Below are positions 48,252 through 60,635 of a DNA stretch of 64,000 nt, piece after piece (position 1 is the stretch's first letter; each line of letters begins with the position of its first letter). A program made the position numbers and the translations under genes. The notes below the pieces were generated by a model. That model made no database searches. It worked only from the letters and a program-made list of their open reading frames with translations, and was not told the origin of the DNA. The stretch is from Paraphysomonas bandaiensis. Taxonomy: Eukaryota > Chrysophyceae. The stretch is from the NCBI GenBank assembly GCA_965644295.1, contig CBFFRP010000335.1:124001-188000 (forward strand), given 5' to 3'.

Positions 48252-49818
48252 TCTACACGATTCGGGGTATCTTTCGGTTCAAGATGATTCCACGGCAACA
48301 GGTCGGTATGATGTATATGTGTGTTGTAGATCTCTCGCTGTGATGTGCTGCGCTGTGTCGTAGATGTTCAGGTCTTGTGGTACAGTATACAGCAGTATGC
48401 TGGTGGGATACACGGCCGTATCGGCAGTCAGCATCTTAGTTTTCGGAAATATAACGAAGTAAATATTCTCTATATTACTGCAATACAAGTACGGCTGAAA
48501 TACAGATAATTGTTGACTCAATATATGAGGCATCTATGAACAAAAATGTACGAAGGATGCCGATATGGCAGTGTATGTATGTGTACAAGTGGTGTCGTAG
48601 GAATTCCTAGTATAGTATATCAGCACACAGCAGTAGGAAATCCCAGTGTTGGTCTATACATGGTATACCGCATACCGCAGTATATAAAGTAATCTCACTC
48701 TGCTCTGTACTCCACTGTATATATGGTATACCATGCTGTACGTAGAAGGTATGAGCCAGCGGTGGACTAAGAAAGATATGGCCAGCATATGTACAACTCT
48801 TATCCTGAAGTAGACTCAAACATCGAAGAACCTACAAGTGATACTGAGGACCTTATCTCAGAGTTAAGACTCTGGTAATGCCAACGCGGCTGCTACTACC
48901 ATGCTGAATATGTTCTGCTGGAGTCAGCAAGGCTCAGTCATTCTCTCGAACATCATGTTGTACTTATCCTGTTGAGCAATGTAAAGAAGTAAATCAAAAC
49001 TTTTTAAGTGTGAGCCTAATAACACGATCAGTGCGACAACAAGATCGAATTTGTTCACAAGCTAGACTTATTTAGTTTATAGACCACGTCAGCTGCTTAC
49101 TGCTTCACCTATAATATCCATGCATGGAATATGTCAATAAAACAAAAATGGTAATCATGTCTATCATAGTAATTGTAAATACGAAATAATGCAATTGATA
49201 TATTTCAAGTATTACGTATACTGCTTGCTGTTGAAATTTAACATATTGCCCCTGCTTGCTTCTCAAAAACTCTTGGAATCATAGTAGGAATATATATACA
49301 AAAGGCGAGAACATAATTTTCCTTAATTTTCCTTTCCATTCCGCTTTCCCTTTATTATCATGAATTGACTTAACTTTATGCTAACGTTTTGTTCTTTTGT
49401 TTTCTATTATTTTCAATAAGGAAAATTAAAAAGTCTTTGACTTGTGTTTGTGATATGTTATAGTGTCATGATAATTGAATAACAAGAAGTTCAAACTGCA
49501 TCAATCCATATCAAAATATTTCATTTAATTGTTTTCATCTAATGAAATTATTCAACATATTTATAAAGTGCATTAAATTGTGTGTATGATAAAAAAAACT
49601 CTTGAAGAACAATGTAAGTATGCGATTGGTGATAGGAGTACTCCGTTCTATATAACAGAAGTATGTGTCCTAACCGCGCCAAAATTGACGACTCCTAGTG
49701 TAACCGAACCGCACATTACAACAACGAGGCATACTAACTTGATTATAACATAGAAATATGCAGAGATGTAATAAGTTCCTCATCGAAACACAATTTATCC
49801 TTCCGAAATACCTAGAGA
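48252..49818. other. Intergenic spacer, 1.6 kb
   Basis: Upstream of the FKBP8-like gene and downstream of the Tim17-family gene, both on the minus strand. AT-rich; the open frames at 48279-48533 and 48607-48819 show no domain. No repeat or RNA gene recognised. Confidence 0.5.
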
Positions 49819-50325
49819 TTATTTTAAAAAAGTCGCTGACAATCCAGATACAAGTGCTGCCATGAATAATCCGTTACCACTATACACAGTATATTAGAAA
49901 AGTCATCAAGATATTATCAAACGTACCGAGCAGTACGTACGCATGATGTCACTGCGAATGCCACTGTACCCCAAGAAATCCCTGCACTAGCTCCAGCTAC
50001 AAGCGGTCTATATGTTGCATCTGGAATACTCTTTCGGGCAGTCCAATGTATTCCTTTGAATAAACCATAAAATGTCCCAAATATCAGTGCATTCCCTCCT
50101 ACCGCTCTAAAATTCCTATTAGTCAGAATAATACTCTGTCTACACATACCTCATCAATCCCACAGCAGTATAAGGGACAACCCGGGTCATCGCTTCTTTT
50201 TTAAAATTATATGTTGTACCCATAGCTACTCCCCACAGAGAACCAAAATATAGGCCACTTAGAGCCCCATGCACGAAAGAAGCATGCAGAGATGTGTGAT
50301 CGTCGCCCATCAGTCCGTTCGACAT
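49819..50325 (-). CDS. Tim17/Tim22/Tim23-family small membrane protein (3 exons)
   Basis: Exons 50325-50150, 50115-49927 and 49879-49819 give 141 residues. Four Gly-rich hydrophobic helices are visible: ALSGLYFGSLWGVAMG, AVGGNALIFGTFYGLF, PLVAGASAGISWGTVAF and GNGLFMAALVSGLSATFL. The last comes only from splicing the 47-bp intron 49926-49880; reading through would end at 49917 and lose it. The first intron is only 34 bp. The family comprises inner-membrane translocase subunits, the complex I subunit NDUFA11 and OEP16-type proteins. The length matches NDUFA11 but the sequence does not let me choose. Divergent from a GNAT gene. Confidence 0.75.
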
Positions 50326-50747
50326 ATCGCTCGCTCACTATATAAGAAATCAAAGACAGATAACAGCTATGTTTGTTTTCACTATCTGGGTCTCAGTGGG
50401 ACAGAATAAGCACGCACTCAGACGGTTACTTCCCATCAGCTGTTAGTGCTGATATCAGTTAATATGCACTCGCAGCCAGGTGAGTATCGATACATACAGT
50501 ACACATGTACACACAGCAGCGCAGTAGTTTCTATAATATCCCTGGTTTTGATACATGCTTCTACAAAAAACAGTTTCTTCAATGCAGCAGCTGTAGTCCA
50601 GCTGGTGTATTGTGTGAACATACAGCCAGAGCACAGTGCTCTGTTGTCAACGTCTCCAGAGCACGCACGAGTAGTCGTGGATGAGAGAGCAGGACTATAG
50701 TGCATGACTATCACTTTCTTCTCGTGCACTGTATTGCACTGAACGAA
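50326..50747. promoter_or_regulatory. 422-bp bidirectional spacer, Tim17-family / GNAT
   Basis: Start codons 422 bp apart. Contains open but featureless frames (50446-50700). No specific motif assigned. Confidence 0.5.
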
Positions 50748-51357
50748 ATGGAACTGCACAAAGCCAGTATTGAAGATGCTGAAGAGATTATGAGGTGAGG
50801 GTCGCACCGTTACATGTGAGAGGTCTAACCAGTGTCGTTCCAATGATATGGACATCGCCTACATCAGAGTCATAAATGAAGCGTATATAGTTGAGACAGG
50901 AAACTCTGGGTATGCTTTTAAACACGGTTCTCGCTTTTCGCAACCATTGGAGCCATTCATGGAGTTAGCATATCAAGAAGGTCGAATAATCAAAGTTGTA
51001 GATATCGAGACAAGCAGCATTGTAGGAGCGACCTATTGGATCATTTCGGAGCACGATACTCTCTACTTTGGCCCTTTTGCAGTTAAACCAGACATGCAAG
51101 GACGAGGTATAGGGAAAATGATGCTAAATGAAATCGAGCGCATTGCTAGGGACAAAGGTCTGCGTTATATTGAAATAAAAGTGGTGAACCATAGAACAGA
51201 TTTGCTACCATGGTATGAAAAACTAGGATATATACAGACTGGTACAATTCCGTGGCCAGAATCGCGCTTATGTGTACTTACAAGACCTTCACATTTTATT
51301 ACAATGCGAAGGGAACTGTGTCCCGCAGATTCTACTCTCACTAGCTCAACCGCCTAG
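50748..51357 (+). CDS. GNAT-family N-acetyltransferase (2 exons)
   Basis: Exons 50748-50794 and 50868-51357 (73-bp intron) give 178 residues. The short first exon supplies the usual GNAT beginning (MELHKASIEDAEEIM) and joins to RVINEAY, restoring the first helix; starting at 50848 instead would lack it. Motif A is YFGPFAVKPDMQGRGIG with the acetyl-CoA pyrophosphate loop QGRGIG, followed by the helix KMMLNEIERIARDKG. Motif B includes LPWYEKLGYIQTG. The acceptor substrate is not readable. Confidence 0.9.
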
Positions 51358-52521
51358 AAAGAATATAGATGTCGTGGTCACAACACAAAACTATCAACAT
51401 AAGGATATATAATGCTTAGTATTAAAGAAATGTTGCTATGTAATGTTACTATATAGTTTTGAATATATCAGAATGGATACTCTTATGTGCCTCTGTGGGT
51501 CCCCATATGTAAATTTCTAAATTACGTGGTCGCACCTCACGGAGCAACACATCTATGTCCATGTATTTCTGCATACATATGTTGATACTTTATAATCGTA
51601 TTAATATACTAGTGATACTTTATTCAGACCAGTGTTTCAAAGATCATTAAAAATCTCCTAGTAACTTTAACCAGTTTAACGTTACCCTGACGACATGTCT
51701 AGATTTTTACTATTACTATATCATGATTGTTTTATTATAGATCGCTCATTTTTATGCACTCGTGTGTACTCATAGCTTATCAATTCAAAATATGTATTCC
51801 ATACTATAACAGTAATCAGAACGGCAGCGTAACGCGTAACAATGTAACAATTAATCGCTGATTCTAATCGCAATTATTACTTGCTGTCTCAATCAAATAA
51901 TACTAAATGAAGTACTTATACTTATACTACCCATTAGCTGCCAACATAGCTTGCTCAACTGTCACTTTAGCTTTTTGACTTGTAATCTTGCAACGACATA
52001 AGTATTCAAAAGGCAGCATTACACTCATTACACGCGTATAATATAACGTATAACGACGATCAAATAAAAGCATACTTTGAAGTTTTTTTCTGTGTACATT
52101 TCGGAACTACGTAATCGCTCTCTACTATGAGGTACGATATATATGATATGTGGTATGTGGAATTGATTTCTATACAGAATACGTAGCTAGCGGAACGGAA
52201 GCAAGATGAAAGAAAAATGGAAGATTGTTTCTATCATCGAGGACCTATTAGTGTCCAGCCATGATTCATCTATACATAATTTTGCACTTTATCTAATAAT
52301 TAAATGTTTTAATCTTTAATCAACATCAGCGTTGTAAATAACAACTACAAGATATATTGGAGCACACTACGCTCCACCATTGCTCCGTATATGGAGGCAT
52401 ATAAACTATGCTAATAGAATTTCAACTAACTTCGGATGGGTAATAAAGAGATACTTATTCATTACTCCTTGTGACAAGATTGATGGGCTATAAAATGAAA
52501 GACCAACTCCGAGATCTATAT
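51358..52521. other. Convergent intergenic spacer
   Basis: About 1.2 kb of AT-rich sequence between convergent 3' ends. No gene, repeat or RNA recognised. Confidence 0.5.
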
Positions 52522-52962
52522 TTATCTTCCCTGTTGTCTTGATGCTAGTGTGTGGTTTACTACATTCATAGTTTCAAAATACCTACAAATCGTTAGTGCG
52601 AGTTAGCTAAACAAAGTACATCTTACCTATCGACGCAGTTCGATAAACACGATTGCTCACGAGAATCCAGACCATCGCCACTTTTGCCAGTGCTAAAAAA
52701 GAATTACAAGTTTCATCATTTTACGGCCACTTCCTTACCACTTCTTGAAGCATGATTCGGTAATCTTACCGACCTGCATAAAATTGATAATTTAGTGGAG
52801 TGTATCCAATCAAATAAGTACTCCATACCAGCTCTTGCATCATCTGAAAATATAGAGTCAGTACACATAATTATATCGTCAAACGTAATTCACCTGTGCT
52901 TGGACCTCGGCCTTGACCTTATTCACGTACTCCTGTTGCTGTTGAGGTGTTGGTGTAGACAT
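52522..52962 (-). CDS. TIM13: Small Tim chaperone Tim13 (5 exons)
   Basis: Exons 52962-52894, 52843-52829, 52773-52739, 52692-52627 and 52582-52522 give 81 residues; the introns are 44-55 bp, all GT-AG. The product has the twin CX3C motif of small Tims (CFKKC and CLSNC), with SLD-like GKSGDGLDSREQS between them and CVDRYFETMNVV after. This is the Tim13 pattern. Exon 2 is only 15 nt (MMQEL). Tim8-Tim13 complexes carry membrane-protein precursors across the mitochondrial intermembrane space; import of Tim13 itself uses the Mia40 oxidative pathway. No single reading frame reveals this gene because all its exons are short. Confidence 0.92.
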
Positions 52963-53365
52963 TATTTCGATTACTCAATTACAAATTCCTTATTCTATCA
53001 CAGTAGCTATGATTAATTAGCGCCTGTTCAAACCCCAGCCTGCCTTAAGACACCACACAGCCTTGTTACGCATACGAATAATACGTACAGACTACATGCA
53101 TATTCTTGTCACCAGCAGCCAATGAATAATATATGACGAGGTTGCAATTACTAAAAATATTTTCAGTTTGTGTCCCTTGAAGTGTTTTTCTTCTGGAAGT
53201 CACTCTTCGACTGTCTCCACACACACACTCCTGCAGAAGAAGTGAATTATATTCTGAAGTGAGTGTATGCACCCCCCCGTCACATGACTATACACTGCAG
53301 TCTCCTACAGCCCATTAATAGAACTCATCTATACTTAAGTCTTCGATTAATATCAATAGGAAATA
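52963..53365. promoter_or_regulatory. 403-bp bidirectional spacer, Tim13 / CHCHD2-like
   Basis: Start codons of two intermembrane-space proteins lie 403 bp apart, a natural candidate for a shared promoter. A run of C (53273-53279) is the only notable low-complexity feature. Confidence 0.55.
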
Positions 53366-53942
53366 ATGCCAAGGTAGGAATAGTGTAATTGTATGATCTC
53401 CTGTGATGTGTGTATAGAGGTGGAGGATCCCGCAGCAGCCGCTCAGCACCTTCTCGTGCCCCTCCTTCACGACCAGTGAGCTCAGCCCCACCACCCGCTA
53501 AGGCAGCCCCCCCACCCCCTGCCCCTGCTCCTCGTCCTTCTCCCCCTCCTCCTGCCCAGCAGTCTTCTCAAGGTGATCGCATATGGCTCTTGTGTTGTTG
53601 CTGTGTGTGATGAGTGTTGCAGGTGGAGGTATGCTGTCCGGTATCGGATCAACTATCATGCAGGGTATGGCCTTTGGCACTGGAAGTGCTATCGCGCACA
53701 GAGCTGTTGGCGCTGTTGCTGGCTCCTTTGGAGGAGGTAGCTCTGACCAGCAGCAACAGCAACCAGCCCAGCAGCAGGCTCCCTCTGTTCCTGCCGTTAC
53801 AGAGTCCAGCTCTGCTGATGGTCCCTGCCAAGTAGACTTGAAGGCATTCAACAACTGTATGAAAGAAAATAACAACAACGTGTCGGCATGCGACTTCTAT
53901 TTCCAGGCTCTGCAACAGTGCCAGTCGTCTAGTAGTTACTAA
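53366..53942 (+). CDS. CHCHD2: CHCHD2/CHCHD10-like twin CX9C mitochondrial protein (3 exons)
   Basis: Exons 53366-53373 (8 nt), 53418-53572 and 53623-53942 give 160 residues. The beginning, MPRGGGSRSSRSAPSR, matches the Arg/Ser-rich presequence of CHCHD2. It is followed by a Pro/Ala-rich region, a Gly-rich hydrophobic helix (GMAFGTGSAIAHRAVGAVAG) and a CHCH domain with two CX9C motifs (CQVDLKAFNNC and CDFYFQALQQC). The animal paralogues CHCHD2 and CHCHD10 and yeast Mix17 act in the intermembrane space in respiratory-chain and cristae maintenance; the two cannot be told apart here. Confidence 0.92.
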
Positions 53943-55657
53943 TTGGCCTGAGCGTTGGCCGCAGCGCTGCCGCTGAGCTGTTGTCGATATTGGATTTACT
54001 TCTAAAATAATAATTATATATGCTTCTTAAAATTTCAATTCTAATAGTTTGATGTTGCGTTTATTTGATTAAGTTTTTTGTACACTAAGGCAAATATTAA
54101 AATTCGAGATATCACAGTCACTAATACTTGAACCTTCTGTATTTACCGACGTTCTTTCTCAACTAGAAAGTGTGATTTGTTCCTACTAAACTTTGCCGAC
54201 GTTCTTATTAAATTAAATATGGCAGCTGAGCCAAAAGTTGCAGACACTCCTACTAAGTTAAATGTTTTACTCGATTCTACCAAATTTAAGTCGTACGGGA
54301 CTCCCTGAATCGCGATGAAACCAACAACTTTAAATGCGCATGTTAAATACGGCTAAGGCTGCATAACAGCTAATTGTTGATTAATAGGCGCAGATTGTAG
54401 TCTATTATAATTGCAATCAATTGATGCTAGATGCTAGACTATAAACTACAAACGAATATACTATATGGGAAATATTATTCAACCTAGTCAAATTGGTTGA
54501 ATTACCTAGTCACGCTATTTTTGGTAGAATAACCTAGTCAAAGTAATAAATGACTCAGTCTAGTCAACTTTGGTATTCAACCTAGTCGTTCTTATATCCA
54601 TTGATTACACACTGCGACTGTCTAAGATACCATCTCACACCACACAATATATTAGTGGCTTACTACAGAGCATCAAAACAATCAAACAAAACAATAAGCT
54701 CATATATACATATCTACTTAACACAGGTGCACGTTGTAAATGCCATAATACTATCACACCTGCTTGTCTCAGTGTTGATGACGAACGTGCAAGCAGTCAA
54801 GCATCAAGGAGCCATTCCTCATGAAGACCACCTGACATAACATTTTTCAGGAGTAGGGATATGATCCTCAGCATATGATCTCGTCGTCATGATACTTCTT
54901 CAGAAGTGCCTTATAGTAAATTAGAGTCATGAATGGTTTCCTTTACTTTATTAATATATATACAACTTACCCTTCCTCCATATATATGCATGCTCTAAAA
55001 AGTGTGTATCACATTGATTTAAGTTGTTTGGATTTGGCATACGAGTAGTATGTTACTAATTTGGCATATGCTATATTTGAGGGACGTCTGCAGATCGAAA
55101 TACGTTCTCGGTTACAATTCTAATGCACAACACAGTAGGTCACGAGATGAACGCCACAACTGACTTAACAAGCATTGTTGAGCGAGAAGAAGATATGTAT
55201 TCATAATATTCTATTCTCTGGTATGTTATGTTATCTTTGTATAGACTCTATCAGAAGTCGAACTCTAGAAGTTCTTTTCAAACATGTCGACGGTGCGGGG
55301 TACTGCGGCATCTATCTCACTAACCGAGGAATCCATTGCAAGTACCTGAGTTATGCTTTTTAGCTTCGCTTGTTGACCTGGAGCACACCAGCCCAATGAA
55401 GGTATTAGTGCTGTGCTGTTTATGATATGTATAACCTCCATGTGCAGCCCACGGTGCAACTGTGCCATTACACCTACCGCCCATACAAGCCTGGTACTAG
55501 TAGTAGGCAGTATGGGCGCTGGTGCTACACATGAAGAAACTATCGCTTCTTCGCATGGGGACCACGGTCGTGCTGAGTTGGGGAAGGGTGGTGCTCTGAC
55601 TACTGGCCCGAGACAGACTAAAACTGCATGCGTGTCATGTTATCTTTGCTTTTTTTC
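53943..55657. other. Intergenic spacer, 1.7 kb
   Basis: No gene recognised. Between 54478 and 54592 the short motif acctagtcaa or a close variant occurs about four to five times. The frames at 55265-55468 (minus) and 55413-55670 (plus) lack domains and splice support. Confidence 0.5.
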
Positions 55658-57063
55658 TTCTCCCCGCTAATCATTGAGCTTCCTAGTAGTTAGCTCAGCG
55701 CCTTTTCGTACGTGTCTATTAATGCTACCTTTAGTTGAGTAGGTAACTTTAAATTAACGACTGTAATATATACATGTTGTAGGAAAGTTTGCATAATTTT
55801 TACACTTTTAGTAGTCTCAACTTTTATTTTTAATTTTAGTAGTAGCATCTGCAAAATATAGTGGGAACAGATGGAAATTTTGGTAGGTTTGAAAATGACA
55901 CTCCTGTTACAGTCATCTGAAGTGGGTTGGTATTTACTGAAAAACAGCTCACAGTGGCTGTAAGTTAAATAAACCTAATTCTGATGTATTTTTCATGTGT
56001 GTAGATCATAAATACGTGTTCTTCTTCTATCAGATACACTGAATTTTATATCTAAAGTTGTGACGTGATTACGAAATACGATATATATCGGTTCACTATC
56101 ACTTGGCCTGTATACTTTCCGCCCTAATCAGTGTTTCATTGTGTGGTAGAAATGAGCATTTCACTGATTGTATCCTTGCTCTACTCTTACTCCTTAACCT
56201 TGGTTTGTTGAACACAATGAATTTGAAGTAAGAAATTAGAATTATTAATCTAAACACTTCACATGAAATCTATTTTTATCTCTTGTGAACATCTACTCTC
56301 AGGAAAATAAAGAATTGATCTTTATAATAGTAAAAAAATGTTGGATTATTATAGTGTAAGTTCTCCCCGCTAATCATTGAGCTTCCTAGTAGTTAGCTCA
56401 GCGCCTTTTCGTACGTGTCTATTAATGCTACCTTTAGTTGAGTAGGTAACTTTAAATTAACGACTGTAATATATACATGTTGTAGGAAAGTTTGCATAAT
56501 TTTTACACTTTTAGTAGTCTCAACTTTTATTTTTAATTTTAGTAGTAGCATCTGCAAAATATAGTGGGAACAGATGGAAATTTTGGTAGGTTTGAAAATG
56601 ACACTCCTGTTACAGTCATCTGAAGTGGGTTGGTATTTACTGAAAAACAGCTCACAGTGGCTGTAAGTTAAATAAACCTAATTCTGATGTATTTTTCATG
56701 TGTGTAGATCATAAATACGTGTTCTTCTTCTATCAGATACACTGAATTTTATATCTAAAGTTGTGACGTGATTACGAAATACGATATATATCGGTTCACT
56801 ATCACTTGGCCTGTATACTTTCCGCCCTAATCAGTGTTTCATTGTGTGGTAGAAATGAGCATTTCACTGATTGTATCCTTGCTCTACTCTTACTCCTTAA
56901 CCTTGGTTTGTTGAACACAATGAATTTGAAGTAAGAAATTAGAATTATTAATCTAAACACTTCACATGAAATCTATTTTTATCTCTTGTGAACATCTACT
57001 CTCAGGAAAATAAAGAATTGATCTTTATAATAGTAAAAAAATGTTGGATTATTATAGTGTAAG
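55658..57063. repeat. Perfect 703-bp tandem duplication (2 copies)
   Basis: 55658-56360 and 56361-57063 appear identical, starting ttctccccgctaatc and ending ttattatagtgtaag. AT-rich and without coding capacity. Flanks differ, so it is a simple head-to-tail duplication, either very recent or an assembly artefact. Confidence 0.9.
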
Positions 57064-57779
57064 TAATGAATACGATAGAGTGAAAATTATGAATAACAAT
57101 ATAGAACATAGCTATCATGCACAACGGAATAGTTAGAAGTGTAACTGATAATGACGACATTACGATGACGATCATGTATCTTCGACAGATACTCTTTCTA
57201 TTTCAGTTCATGATATATCTCATTGAGCATTATAACTCACAGATACAATCTTGTATTTAGCTGAATCCTAGTAAGGAGCATCTGTTATCATATGTTCACA
57301 AGTTACTCCTATATCTTATATAGTCACACATCAGTAACTGAATTTACTACCTTTACACCCGTTACACCTATGAGTTGATTTCACCTATTGCATACTATTA
57401 ACTCTTCTGACTCTTACACGCCTACTATATTGCTAATAATAAGACGTTCACTATCACACTATGAACTCACTTCATTTGCACAATCTATATCGCATCATAC
57501 TGCAGCACTCAACATTGTGTGTTGCCCATTGAGTGCACTCTCATATTTATATATTAAATATAATTGTATATTTTGGTAAATGTAAATGTATTTTTCATCA
57601 TGTATTTTTTGATTGTATAATTTTAATTCTCTATCTCCAACTCAAAACAATGGGTATCACGTATTGAAATTAGTGAAAGAGGTCGAAGACGAATGTATAT
57701 CTCAATTGATTTTTAATAAATGTACTATACGAGACTATTTCGGGTGTGCAAGAAGTTAACTACAGTTATACACATAGCA
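57064..57779. other. Spacer downstream of the METTL17-like gene
   Basis: About 0.7 kb of AT-rich sequence. Nothing recognised. Confidence 0.5.
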
Positions 57780-60635
57780 TTATTCTCTTTTTCTCTTCAG
57801 AGCTGCAGCTGCTCTTGCTACATTCGGCTTCCTTCTCCCACCACCACTGTGTGATTGCCGCTTATCCATCTCTTCCTTACGACTCTTACCAGACATGTCG
57901 AATTGACGTTGAGCCTTCATATTATCACCGAAATCTGAATCATCTGTGCCCTGATTCTTACGTAAATATTCCACAAAAGGATCGCGACCTTCATTTCTCA
58001 GTTTCTCAGCAAAATCGTCCTGCGTTCGTCTTCTATTTCTCTCTTTCTGGAAAGAAGAGTGTGTAAACGGTACCTCTGCTTCTAGCGCATCTTCTTCCTC
58101 AAATTTCTTGGAAACATATGCAGGAAGAGATCCCTTCAGTGGGTTTCCTTCAAGAGCATCTTCCCACTCCTTCCAGTCCTTATCAGAAATACCCAGAAGC
58201 TTTCGCTTCTCCTCAGCCGTTTCAGCCCGCACAGCATCATCCTCATCGCTGCCGCCTTTATCATCAACGGTTTCAATCCTACTCATCAGATCACGCAGTT
58301 CGTCGTCGTCGCTTTCGGAATCTAAGGCCATATCACTATCGCTATCAGTGTTTTTGCGTTTATAGTCCAGCAGTTCTTCGTGATCACCTCTGTAGAACCT
58401 GTTTCTATCCGTGCGTTTCTGCGGCCCTTCACCTGGAGCAAAGAGGCCTTTATCTTTCTTACTATCTGGTGGTGGTGGCACAATATCTCGGCGAACGGGG
58501 GGGTATGCGGTGGGTCGTCTTCTAGAGAGTGGACTCGGGGTAACCACAGAGTGAATAGACGATGTTTTCTCGTCCTCACTTTCTTCCTGGTTAGATTTTA
58601 TTAAGCCAACCTCAGGGGAATCCACTGGCAGAGCGGGAACAAGACCGCCCCATCTTAGCTTCCTAACGGCGGAGTAGAAAGTAGGTATCTTCCAGGCAGA
58701 ACCCTTAGAGACTGTACTGCGTGTGATATGACCATCGGACTGACATACGTCCATGACTACGTGCTGCTTGGCTTTAATGGGAGATCTGATTAGACGCCCA
58801 TATTCTTCACGGAATAATGGTGGGTTGTAATCATCCCAGTCGACCTACAGTAAAAATAATTAATTCATAATCAAATACTCTGATATATTCCTTTACCTCA
58901 TCAATTAGCTCCTCCACAAGCTGTGACGTGTCTGACCCTGGGTTGTCCATGAATCGACGAAGAGTAACCAAAGGGGTTGGATCCCGGACATCAGCCCCGG
59001 CCTCTTCCGGTGATTGAACCCAGTCATCCTGTCCATTATCACTGCGCATGCCGTCATTTGAGTACCGATGAATCGCAGAGTGCTTCACACGCTTCTGGAT
59101 GACGCAGTACGAGAACTTCTCCTCACTATCCTTACGAATCATTGCAGAATGCGCACGCTGTGAAAACGAACACCAAGATCCCTATTATGTGCCCAGTTCG
59201 GAATTAACAAGAATATTCATTAGCGAAATATGGATCCCACCTTTCGTAAAGGGCATACCCCATCGTGCGTGCACGGGGAAATCACCTTGACCTCAAAGTC
59301 CTCATATTTTAACCGGGGATGTGATGGCGGCTGAAGCACGTATCGAACAGCAGTATCTTTGGTAGGAACCGGCTGTGGAGCACCGCTTGAACTGTACATA
59401 TAGTGATGATACTACATTAAAACACGAATATTTAACAACATGTAAAATTACCCGCTGCTTCCGAAAAGCTCAAGCAGCATCTGCCTCGCTGAACGAGTAT
59501 GATGAGAGCCCACAGGATTTCCGTTATCAATAATCACAAGGATGCCATCCACATCAAGGGCCTCATACATAACTTGGACTGCTGCACGTTTTACTGCATC
59601 GCTAGTGAGTTCTGATAGCGTATACGCAGATACAGCCATATCGAACCGTTGGTCGTCACCCCTTGCAGCAATGCGGCTAACTACATCAACTGTCTTCGAG
59701 TCAAGGGTTACACTTACACCAGCGCCCCCTGAAACTGCCTGTTTTGTTACTCTTCCTTTATCATGCGTGTCTTGGTGGGTGTATGGCAAGCCCATGCGAG
59801 TCGTCATCACCTTGGCGGCATCGAGCATCGACTGGCTCATATCTACACCATTATATCGACGGACTACATCCCTTCCCCACACATCCACAGCAGCAGCACC
59901 AGCAGTACCAGGACCACAACCAAAATCTAGTATACGCTGTGGCTTGTACTTTGGCAAGATAGTTTTAATTTCTCGGAAGACGCGCCGTGTTATGACATAG
60001 CGACTCGGAAAGAAGTAGTTAACGTATGCTATAGTCTCTTCGGGACCGTAAGGCATCACCCTGTCGGCCTCCTTGGAAGCATCCGATGGAGCAGTGGGCA
60101 TCCAACCTAAATTACGATACGCATACTTCCGTTGCAAATCTCTATCAGGCTTGAGCATCCAGTTCTTCACGCACCTTCGGATTTGCTGCGGAGTACGATG
60201 CACAGATATCTCTTCCTTGCGCTGCGTAACCCAATCAGGAAGATTCTCAATAGATCTGTATGGAACTCTTCCCAACTTTAAGAGCTGTTTTCCAACTTTA
60301 ATCTGCGGCATAAACTCCTCTCCGATCTCTTCGAACTCATAGTCCTCATCCTCATAATCATCCTCATCATCAGCAGGATTGTTGGGCAGAGGCGTCTTCT
60401 TTCTCGGCATCATATCATCGTCAAACTCATCGTCTGTGTCCTCCTCTATAAGGACGGGCTTATCTAGTATCCTATCTAGAGGGTTCTTCATATTGAACGG
60501 TGTGTACGCTATGCCTCTATGATGGTAGAACACATGCGACGAGCGCCCGCATGAGAGAGACTCGGGTGAAGATGATACACTTACACGACGATTCAATGAA
60601 CGGAAGCGTCGAGATAATGCAGATACTCGGAGCAT
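57780..60635 (-). CDS. METTL17: METTL17/Rsm22-like mitochondrial ribosome assembly factor with long C-terminal extension (4 exons)
   Basis: Exons 60635-59452, 59391-59241, 59157-58897 and 58844-57780 give 886 residues. The N-terminus (MLRVSALSRRFRSLNRRVSV) is a presequence and a strongly acidic stretch follows at 65-110. The Rsm22 methyltransferase-like domain contains YGPEETIAYVNYFFPSRY, the SAM motif ILDFGCGPGTAGAAAV (about 235-250), YNGVDMSQSML and DGILVIIDNGNPVGS. Four Cys (435, 441, 463, 566) sit in SPCTHDGVC, FSYC and VVMDVC. They correspond to the iron-sulfur ligands described for METTL17, and the first pair has the same C-x5-C spacing. KLRWGGLVPALP ends the conserved part. The last 240 residues are a highly charged, probably disordered extension not found in animal or yeast proteins as I know them. 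Role: maturation of the mitochondrial small ribosomal subunit. Confidence 0.88.

Noticed and set aside
49917-50147. Ending the Tim17-family protein at 49917 without a last intron
   Set aside because: Splicing 49926-49880 adds a fourth Gly-rich hydrophobic helix expected for the family and uses good GT-AG sites.
53498-53878. 126-codon minus frame over CHCHD2
   Set aside because: Antisense shadow; the plus strand spliced model has both CX9C motifs.
55265-55670. Overlapping frames on both strands near 55.3-55.7 kb
   Set aside because: No recognisable domain, unusual composition, and one runs into the 703-bp repeat.
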